NCBI RefSeq assembly: GCF_000470775.1
Contig: NC_022438.1
Coordinates: forward strand, 1,178,001-1,242,000
DNA: 64,000 bases
DNA from: Leifsonia xyli subsp. cynodontis DSM 46306
GTDB lineage: Bacteria; Actinomycetota; Actinomycetes; Actinomycetales; Microbacteriaceae
Reading direction: 5' to 3'
Part shown: positions 1 to 6,221 of the stretch, in pieces
Layout: each line of letters starts with the position of its first letter
Numbering within the stretch: the first letter of the stretch is position 1
Position numbers and translations under genes: made by a program
The notes under the pieces: model-generated
Database searches by the model: none
Seen by the model: only the letters and a program-made list of their open reading frames with translations
Told to the model about the DNA's origin: nothing

Positions 1-853
1 AGCGGGGCCGTTCGCGCTGCGTCGCGAGTGTGACAGCAGCGGCGGCGCACACGATCAGGACGCCGGTGAGCTGGACAGCTGTGAAACGTTCGTCCAGCAC
101 GTAGACGCCGAACACCGTCGCGATGACCGGGCCGAGGCTTGTGATCACCGCGTACAAACGGGGTGTGATCCGCCGCAGGATGAACGTGTCGAGGCTATAG
201 GGCACCGCCGAGTAGAGGATGCCGGCGGCCAGCAGCAGACCCGCGACCCGCACGTCGATGCGCGAGGAGTCCAGTGCGACCAGGGCGAGGGGCACGGTCA
301 GGACAGTGGCCACCACGCTCGCGACGCTGAGCCCCTCCAAGCCCGGAAGTCGCATCGCCACCTGCCGGGTCAGCAGGATGTAGGCGGCCCAGGATGCGGC
401 GGCGGTCAGCGCGAGCACGACGCCGAGCGGATCGACGGCGCCCTCCGTTCCGGTCAGCAGGACGACGTCGGCAGCGGCGGCGAGGGCGCAGCCCACATCC
501 AGCGGGCGGCGCGAACCGAACAGAGCCAGCGCGAACGGGCCGAGGAACTCGATGGTGGCGGCGATGCCGAGCCCCAGCCGACCGACGGCCTCGTAGAAAC
601 TGAGGTTCATCGAGGCCAGCACGACGCCGAGTGTGAGCGCCGGCCAGAGCCGTCGCCAGGTGAGTTCCGCGCGCTTCGGCCGGTAGAACGGCAAAACGGC
701 GACGGCGGTCACGACCTAGCGCACGGCCACCACCAGGGGGGAGCCGACGATCGGGATGAGGAGCCCGGCGACCGAGGAGCCGAAATTGATGCTGACCTCG
801 GTGGCGACCTGGGTGCCGACCCCGGCGATCACCCGGCTGCGTTGCGAACTCAC
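1..853 (-). pseudogene. EamA/DMT-family transporter, broken by in-frame stop; runs off the window
   Basis: A membrane transporter of the drug/metabolite (EamA) superfamily, read on the minus strand from a GTG at 853. It begins SSQRSRVIAGVGTQVATEV and then reads through hydrophobic helices to the window edge, so the end of the gene is not seen. At 716-718 a TAG interrupts the frame after VVAVR; past it the same frame continues VVTAVAVLPFYRPKR and stays open to position 1. A single CAG to TAG change would explain this. The start overlaps the end of the acetyltransferase remnant upstream (GTGA), so the two were probably co-translated. The substrate cannot be told. It is read as a pseudogene unless the stop is suppressed. 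Confidence 0.75.
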
Positions 854-1306
854 TCCACCGATCTTAGTTCCCGCCGCATGATCGCCCGTGTCGCATTGGG
901 CCGGCGAACCACCTCGAACCCCGCCGAGCGGAACAGCGACACGCTGCCGGTGTTCGGGCTGCACGACGAAACAGGTCACCACCCACGGGTCTTCCGGGTC
1001 GCCGTCGCGCCGCCGGGTGAGGGACGAACGCTGCAGGGCGGGAAAGGCCGAGAACGGCTCCACCGCCGCCCAGCCGACGGGTTCGCCGCCGAGACGCGCG
1101 AGGACACCGGGTGAGCCGGCTTCCAGGGAGGCGTGCAGCCGCTCGGCTTTCTGCTCGGGGCTCTCGCTCTCCCACTCGGTGCGGGAGATCTTGAACCATT
1201 GGCACCAGCAACCCGCGGCGTCGCCCCTCTCGCCGAACACGCTTTTCAGCGTGCCCCAGGAATCCCCGCCCACCGACTCGACAATCACGTCCGTTTTGTC
1301 AGTCAT
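850..1306 (-). pseudogene. GNAT acetyltransferase remnant with internal deletion
   Basis: The first part (MTDKTDVIVES... GCWCQWFKI... GEPVGWAAVEP... DPWVVTCFVVQPEH) looks like a small GNAT-fold acetyltransferase up to the strand before the acetyl-CoA loop. The expected R-x-x-G-x-G/A loop and following helix are missing. From about 970 a second frame supplies a plausible C-terminus (GSVSLFRSAGFEVVRRPN... ending RSVE at the TGA 850-852). The pattern is an internal deletion of a few dozen codons that also shifted the frame. In the shifted frame the head now runs into the start of the neighbouring transporter, giving a 196-codon chimeric frame that ends at 716. The substrate is unknown. Confidence 0.75.
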
Positions 1307-1312
1307 GGGCCG

Positions 1313-1318
1313 AACCTA
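1313..1318 (-). promoter_or_regulatory. Leaderless -10 box of the GNAT remnant
   Basis: Read on the minus strand the hexamer is TAGGTT, six bases before the ATG at 1306. The spacing would place the transcript start on or next to the start codon. No clear -35 was identified. Confidence 0.5.
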
Positions 1319-1350
1319 GCGCTTCTCGCTTTCGCTGGCGATACCCGCCC

Positions 1351-2130
1351 TCAGAGCGGCCGCGCGCCGGTCGGGTCCACGGGGAGGAGCGTCGCGATCT
1401 TCGCGGCGCGGCCGTCGCCCGAGGAGCGCCCGGTGAGGCGCCGGCCGATCCAGGGCAGAACATAGCGGCGGTAGTAGTCGGCGGTGCGGCGGGCGTGTTC
1501 GCCCACCCGGTCCGCGGCCACCTCGGCGACGCCCCACTCCGCGGGAACCGGGACGCCGAACGCGGTCAGAACGGCACACGCGACCCGGGCGTGCCCCAGC
1601 GCGTTCAGGTGCAGGCGGTCCTCCGACCAGTAGCGGAGGTCTTCGAGGGTCTCGTCTGCCCAGTTGTCCACGAAGGTGACGCCCTCCCGTGGGAGCTGGG
1701 CGCGCACGGCGTCCGCGAGCTGATCTCCCCGCTTGCGCATGAGACGGCCGAGCGGAAGATGACGGCTGGGGTTCGCGCCGCTGAGGAGCAGCATATGGCT
1801 GCCGGATGCGGTCACCCGCTCGGCGATCTCCAGCAGCGTCGCGGCCACCGATGCGATCGACACGCTGGGACGCATGATGTCGTCCCCGCCGCCATTGAGG
1901 CTCACGAGTCCGAGACGCTGCGCGAGCGCAGGTTCCACCTGCTCGGCGGCGATCGGGCCGATCTTCCGGCCGCGCACCGCGAGATTCGCGTAGCGGACGG
2001 GCTCGGGCGAAGCCTGGGTCAGGCCGAGGGCGACGAAGTCCGCCCAGCCGCGTACGCGGCCGCCGGGCAGCTCGTCGCCGACCCCCTCGGTGAAGGAGTC
2101 GCCGAGGGCGATGTAACTCTCGAACAGCAC
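1351..2130 (-). CDS. SGNH/GDSL-family hydrolase
   Basis: A 259-residue hydrolase of the SGNH family (esterase or lipase-like; substrate unknown). The block I motif ALGDSFTEG puts the nucleophile at Ser12, and the catalytic pair is in DRLH (Asp169, His172). In block III, where SGNH enzymes have G-x-N-D with an oxyanion-hole Asn, this protein reads GGGDD, so Asp83 stands in place of the Asn. There is no signal peptide, so it is probably cytosolic. The GTG start at 2130 is supported by a TAGCGT box six bases upstream. Family call is firm; activity is uncertain because of the Asp. Confidence 0.85.
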   Translation of the reverse strand: MLFESYIALGDSFTEGVGDELPGGRVRGWADFVALGLTQASPEPVRYANLAVRGRKIGPIAAEQVEPALAQRLGLVSLNGGGDDIMRPSVSIASVAATLLEIAERVTASGSHMLLLSGANPSRHLPLGRLMRKRGDQLADAVRAQLPREGVTFVDNWADETLEDLRYWSEDRLHLNALGHARVACAVLTAFGVPVPAEWGVAEVAADRVGEHARRTADYYRRYVLPWIGRRLTGRSSGDGRAAKIATLLPVDPTGARPL

Positions 2131-2136
2131 ACCGCT

Positions 2137-2142
2137 ACGCTA
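2137..2142 (-). promoter_or_regulatory. Leaderless -10 box of the SGNH hydrolase
   Basis: TAGCGT on the minus strand, followed by six bases and then GTG. This is the same TANNNT-N6-start layout seen before many genes in the window. Confidence 0.55.
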
Positions 2143-2264
2143 CCTCCCGCGGGTGCCCCACCGGACTGCCGGCGGGGCACCCCTCCCGCGAAGTCCCCGC
2201 GCCGACGGGCCGGGGCCCGACCCGTCGGCGTGGCTGAAGGACCCGGTGGGCGGGACGGCCTGCG

Positions 2265-3220
2265 CTATCGGTTCAGCAGATTTTTCCAGGAGAGCAGGTG
2301 CTCCACAGCGACCCCGCTGTAGCCGCTCAGCTCGGAGAACCGGGAGCGCACGATCGTCGCCTGTCCTTCCAGGGCCGCTGCGGAGTCATCGCCGAAGGTC
2401 GCATTCGCACTGCCGGCCACTTCGGGAGTGTCCGTCTCCACCCCGATCGTGAACGGGATGTGGGCCGCGCTGGCCGCAGCAGCGGCGGGGCGGGCGAGGG
2501 TGACGATGCCGTCCTCTCCCTCAGCGTGGTCGATGAATGCGACGATCGCGACAGAGCGGAGGTGGGAGAGCAGGTCGCCGAACAGCGTCCCACCGCTGGG
2601 TGCGGGTTTCGCCGCGAGCCACCAGGGCAGGTCGGCGCCGATCGGGACCTTTTCGGCCGCTTGAGCGGCCGCGTCGTACATGTTGTTGAGGTTGCCGGCG
2701 ATGCCCGGCAGCTGGTTGTCGGTGGCGTTCACCCACGGTTCGACATCGAATTGCACGGCGTCGAAGGGGGCGGCGGTGAGGGCCGATTGTGTCCAGGCGG
2801 CGGCGAGCTCCGGTTGGCTGGCCCACGATGCGTCGCCGCCGAGGGCGGCCACCGTGGTGACGCCCGCGCCGTGCAACGCCTTCACCGCGGAGCGGAGCCA
2901 GGCGCTGAACGGGCCCTGGTCGGCTGCCCACGGCACGGAGAAGTATACCGTTTTCAGCTGGTGGGCGGAGGCGAAGGCCGACAGAGCGCTCGGCTGGAAC
3001 GCGGGCTGACCCATCCCACGCTCATCGACCGCCTTGTCGATGGGGTTGCCCCAGGCCCACATGGCTGTGATGGCGGAGCCGGCGGTGCCGTCTGTGCGGC
3101 TGGGGCGGTGGCAGTGGCGGGAGCGCTACCGATGAGGAGGGCCGCGAGGACGAATCCGGAGAGCGCAGCGGCGAAGAGAGCGAAGCGGTTGTTCTGGACA
3201 CGGTTGTACTGGACAGACAC
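2265..3220 (-). pseudogene. Secreted protein, signal peptide separated by frameshift
   Basis: From a GTG at 3220, preceded by an AGGAAAAGG ribosome site, the frame encodes a classical signal peptide (basic start, then a hydrophobic core around LFAAALSGFVLAALLIG and ATA cleavage region). Near 3088 the frame is lost. The mature domain continues one base out of register from about 3090 (GTAGSAITAMWAWGN) to LLNR before 2265. Adding back one G restores a single frame. The body has a barrel-like pattern with FDVEPW, as in some glycoside hydrolase folds, but I do not recognise the family. Without the leader the protein could not be exported, so it is called a pseudogene. Confidence 0.65.
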
Positions 3221-3363
3221 GACACACCCTTTTCCTGAGATCGTTTTATGGATACGAAGTGCTGCAGATTCGGGTGTGCAGCGGTGCAAGTATGTCAGGA
3301 TAAAGCTCGGACATCCAATTTGTATTTCCACATGTGTTCCGGTGCCGCGCAAAGAGGCCGGGC

Positions 3364-3387
3364 GGGTTCTAACAGTGGTCGCAACAC
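3364..3387 (+). repeat. Left terminal inverted repeat of IS30-like element
   Basis: This 24-base end, starting GGGTTCTAACAGTGGTCGC, is the exact reverse complement of 4228-4251. Confidence 0.9.
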
Positions 3388-3483
3388 CGGCTAGTTTCGG
3401 GAGTTGTTATGACACTTGTAAGGACGTCGCAGAAGATGACCGGGCCGGCACCGATGTCGGCCGAGCGTGCATGATATATCGAG

Positions 3484-4246
3484 TTGTGGCGGCAGGGAAT
3501 GAACACCTCCGAGATCTGCCGGATGCTCGGGATTCGCCGCAAGCTGGGCAACAACTGGCGGAACGGGTGGAAACATCGCGACCTGGTCACGGGCAAAGTG
3601 CGTTACTATCCGCCGATCGATGAGGTTCCGGTGGTGACGACAGTCTCGGCCCGGTTCTTATCGGAGGACGAGCGGGTAACGCGACAGACGCAAAGCACCC
3701 CGCGTGATCGCCCGGCGCAGGATCCGATTCAACGCTGCGCTCACGATCCATGACCGTCCGTTCGCGCCCACGGACCGCAGCGTCCCCGGAGCCTGGGAAG
3801 GCGACCTCATCATGGGGCTCGGCAACCGTTCGGCGATTGCCACACTCGTCGAGCGAACGACCCGGTTCACTCTCCTGTTGCCTGTTGACGCTGTCAACAG
3901 ATCCGAGAGCCTCCGCGATCAGCTCGTCCCTGCTCTCGCGGCGCTCCCGCCCGAACTACGCCGCTCAATCACCTGGGACCAGGGCTGGGAAATGGCGAGA
4001 CATGAAGAGATCAGCCGCGCAACAGGAACGAGAATCTACTCCTGCGACCCGCACTCGCCCTGGCAGCGCGGCAGCAACGAGAACACGAATCGGCTCTTGC
4101 GGGACTACTTCCCCAAACGCACCGACCTCAGAACACACACCCCGAAAGAGCTCGCCCTCGTCGCCGCCGAACTCAACAACCGACCCCGCAAAATCCTCGG
4201 CTGGAAGACCCCGAACACCCTCTTCAAGTGTTGCGACCACTGTTAG
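3484..4246 (+). pseudogene. IS30-family transposase, internal deletion and frameshift
   Basis: The first frame (TTG at 3484) gives the N-terminal helix-turn-helix start LWRQGMNTSEICRMLGI and runs to FLSEDERV, where intact IS30 transposases continue with a second helix-turn-helix. Here the sequence jumps at about 3680 to a second frame (RKAPRVIARRRIRFN) that holds the catalytic domain: WEGDLIMG (first Asp), ITWDQGWE (second Asp) and the Glu within SPWQRGSNENTN. Roughly 130 codons are missing compared with full-length relatives. The stop TAG at 4244-4246 lies inside the right inverted repeat. It cannot make a normal transposase. Confidence 0.8.
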
Positions 4247-4251
4247 AACCC
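4228..4251 (+). repeat. Right terminal inverted repeat of IS30-like element
   Basis: This 24-base end contains the transposase stop codon and mirrors 3364-3387 without a mismatch. Confidence 0.9.
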
Positions 4252-4356
4252 ACCCCATGAGCCGGTCCCCGCCGTCCCGCCTCCGCCCGCGCGTCGAGGC
4301 CGGGAACATGTGCGAGCATGGGGCGCGAGCGCAATCTATTCGGTGGAGGTGTGCCC

Positions 4357-4839
4357 ATGCAGAGCCTGGATTCGTTCGTCAACTGCTCCGCTTCCGAAGC
4401 CGCCGATCTCCCGCTGCCGCCCGGTGTACACGAGATCCATTGGGAGCGCCGCGAGTACCTCGGCTGGCGCGACCCCAAGCTGCCCCAGCGCGGCTACGTC
4501 GTCATCCCGGTCGCCGGGCGGCCGGTGGGCCTTCTGCTGCGCGCCTCGGAGGCGTCCCTGCGCTCCCATAGCCCGGCGATGTGCGGCTGGTGCCAGGACG
4601 TCCACTATGTCCGCGATGTCTTTTTCTGGTCTGCTCGCCGGGTCGGCCGGGCCGGCCGCAGCGGCGACACGGTCGGCGCTTTCGTCTGCGGAGCGTTCGA
4701 GTGCTGCGAGAACGTCCGCCGCACTCCGCCGCCGCAGTTCGTCGGCTTCGATATCGAGCGCGCAACGGACGAGCGGATCGCTGGACTCGCCGAGCGAGCG
4801 CGACGCTTCGCCGCCATCGTCGTCGGCGCGCGGCTCTGA
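4357..4839 (+). CDS. FBP domain protein (elongation factor G-binding, zinc finger)
   Basis: A 160-residue protein of the FBP family, related to FusB-type proteins that bind elongation factor G and help release it from the ribosome. The C-terminal treble-clef zinc finger is visible as CGWC (Cys76, Cys79) and a second cysteine group at 111-117 (CGAFECC). The ATG at 4357 follows a GGTGGAGG ribosome site seven bases upstream, so it is preferred to an earlier in-frame ATG at 4318. It stands alone between the IS30 element and the tRNA. The role in fusidic acid tolerance is family knowledge and not shown here. Confidence 0.8.
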   Translation: MQSLDSFVNCSASEAADLPLPPGVHEIHWERREYLGWRDPKLPQRGYVVIPVAGRPVGLLLRASEASLRSHSPAMCGWCQDVHYVRDVFFWSARRVGRAGRSGDTVGAFVCGAFECCENVRRTPPPQFVGFDIERATDERIAGLAERARRFAAIVVGARL

Positions 4840-4952
4840 TCCTCGGACGCGACCGGCTCTGACCTGTCGCTCTTCATCCTTCGAGACTCCGCGTTCTGCG
4901 CCCGCTCTCCGCGTCGAGGCCCACCCGGTGGAACGGGTAGGCCTCCCGGTTG

Positions 4953-5036
4953 TGCCGCTGGTGGGATTCGAACCCACACGCCCGTGAAGGACAAAGCATT
5001 TTGAGTGCTCCGCGTCTGCCGTTCCGCCACAGCGGC
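4953..5036 (-). tRNA. tRNA-Leu (CAA)
   Basis: An 84-nt tRNA with a long variable arm. The acceptor stem pairs GCCGCTG with CAGCGGC, and the discriminator is A; CCA is not encoded. The T arm is GTGGG-TTCGAAT-CCCAC. The anticodon stem GAGCA/TGCTT encloses the loop CTCAAAA, giving anticodon CAA, which reads UUG leucine codons. It is transcribed away from pdtaR. Confidence 0.95.
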
Positions 5037-5061
5037 GCACAACAACACAGAAACAATACCG

Positions 5062-5067
5062 TAGGCT
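5062..5067 (+). promoter_or_regulatory. Leaderless -10 box of pdtaR
   Basis: TAGGCT followed by seven bases and then the GTG start at 5075. The region is shared with the divergent tRNA-Leu. Confidence 0.6.
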
Positions 5068-5074
5068 TCTCTGC

Positions 5075-5680
5075 GTGACTGACCAGGAAACCACCCCCAC
5101 CGCACCCCGCCGCGTTGTCGTCGCGGAAGATGAGTCGCTCATCCGCCTCGACATCGTGGAGATCCTGAGCGACAACGGTTTCGAGGTCGTCGGGGAAGCC
5201 GGTGACGGCGAGACCGCTGTCGCGCTGGCGACCGGGCTCCGCCCTGATCTGGTGATCATGGATGTCAAGATGCCTCAGCTGGATGGGATCTCCGCCGCCG
5301 AGCGTCTGTCCAAGGACCACATCGCTCCCGTCGTGCTGCTGACAGCGTTCAGCCAGAAGGAACTCGTCGAGCGTGCCAGCGAAGCCGGCGCGCTCGCCTA
5401 TGTCGTCAAACCGTTCACCCCGAACGACCTTCTGCCCGCCATCGAGATCGCCCTCGCGCGCCATCAGCAGATCCTCGCCCTCGAAGCGGAGGTCACTGAT
5501 ATGGTGCAGCGATTCGAGACCCGCAAGCTCGTGGACCGCGCCAAAGGCCTCCTCAACGAGAAGATGGCCCTCTCCGAGCCTGACGCCTTCCGCTGGATAC
5601 AGAAAGCCTCTATGGACCGCCGTCTTACCATGCACGACGTCGCCCAGGCCATCATCGAGCAGCTCGGCCCCAAGAAATAG
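5075..5680 (+). CDS. pdtaR: ANTAR-domain response regulator PdtaR
   Basis: A two-component response regulator whose output is an RNA-binding ANTAR domain; the family acts by antitermination on target RNAs. The receiver spans about 12-128, with the acidic pair Glu18-Asp19, phospho-acceptor Asp63 (VIMDVKMP), Thr90 and Lys112 (VVKPF). The ANTAR domain is about 140-195 (LVDRAKGLLNEKMALSE). The length of 201 residues is usual. The GTG start is fixed by the leaderless -10 box seven bases upstream. No sensor kinase gene is nearby; in mycobacteria the partner PdtaS is encoded elsewhere. The position upstream of polA matches other actinobacteria. Confidence 0.93.
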   Translation: MTDQETTPTAPRRVVVAEDESLIRLDIVEILSDNGFEVVGEAGDGETAVALATGLRPDLVIMDVKMPQLDGISAAERLSKDHIAPVVLLTAFSQKELVERASEAGALAYVVKPFTPNDLLPAIEIALARHQQILALEAEVTDMVQRFETRKLVDRAKGLLNEKMALSEPDAFRWIQKASMDRRLTMHDVAQAIIEQLGPKK

Positions 5681-5684
5681 CCAA

Positions 5685-5741
5685 CGATTCCTCCGTTGTT
5701 CCGGCGACACGTCGCTCGCGGCCCGGGACAACGGAGAATCG
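5685..5741. terminator. Hairpin between convergent pdtaR and thioesterase genes
   Basis: The left arm 5685-5702 (CGATTCCTCCGTTGTTCC) pairs with 5724-5741 with one bulge and a loop of about 21 bases. It starts five bases after the pdtaR stop and ends just before the stop of the opposing gene. There is no T tract, so bidirectional termination is inferred from position and stem. Its arm resembles the CTCCTCCGTTTCC repeats at 37.7 kb. Confidence 0.6.
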
Positions 5742-5749
5742 AGGGCGAT

Positions 5750-6154
5750 TCAGCGCTCTTTGATCAGGTTCGTGATGCGGATTGTGGAGCAGTGGCGGCC
5801 CTGGTCGTCGGTGACGGCGATCTCGTGCGTCGTGAGCGTGCGGCCGAGATGGATGGGCGTGCAGACGCCCGTGACGTAGCCGGAGGTCGCGGAGCGCGTG
5901 TGCGAGGCGTTGATCTCGATGCCGACGGCCAGCCGGCCCTCCCCGGCGTGGAGATTCGCCGACATGGAGCCGAGCGACTCGCCGAGGACCATATACGCGC
6001 CGCCGTGCAGCAGATCGGCGGGCTGCGTGTTGCCGGCGACCGGCATCCGCGCCACCGCCCGCTCGATGGTGAACTCGAGCATCTCGATGGCCATCTTCTC
6101 GGCCAGCGCGCCGAGCCCCCTCCGCTGAACGTACGCGAGCGCATCCTCGGTCAT
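5750..6154 (-). CDS. PaaI-type hotdog-fold thioesterase
   Basis: A 134-residue hotdog thioesterase that should hydrolyse acyl-CoA thioesters; the natural substrate is not clear. The hotdog helix is visible as LLHGGAYMVLGESLGS, where the family has its HGG motif and catalytic acidic residue. The later strands ASHTRSATSGYVTG and LGRTLTTHEIAV are typical. The start at 6154 (MTEDALAYV) follows a GAAAGG ribosome site; an earlier in-frame ATG at 6199 would overlap the polA promoter. It converges on pdtaR and is divergent from polA with 67 bp between them. Confidence 0.85.
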   Translation of the reverse strand: MTEDALAYVQRRGLGALAEKMAIEMLEFTIERAVARMPVAGNTQPADLLHGGAYMVLGESLGSMSANLHAGEGRLAVGIEINASHTRSATSGYVTGVCTPIHLGRTLTTHEIAVTDDQGRHCSTIRITNLIKER

Positions 6155-6209
6155 GTATCGGCCTTTCTCGCCATCGTCGGTTGGCGCCTGGAGTGTCACC
6201 GGCGGCTTG

Positions 6210-6215
6210 TAGGCT
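6210..6215 (+). promoter_or_regulatory. Leaderless -10 box of polA
   Basis: TAGGCT, then six bases, then the GTG start of polA at 6222. Confidence 0.6.
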
Positions 6216-6221
6216 GGTCCG

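Larger units (their letters stand above)
3364..4251 (+). mobile_element. IS30-family element, internally deleted (888 bp)
   Basis: The element is bounded by perfect 24-bp inverted repeats at 3364-3387 and 4228-4251. It carries the two ends of an IS30-type transposase gene, but the middle is gone, so it is shorter than the usual 1.0-1.3 kb. No clear target duplication was seen (GGC on the left, ACC on the right). Because both ends are intact it could in principle still be moved by a related transposase elsewhere in the genome. Confidence 0.85.
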
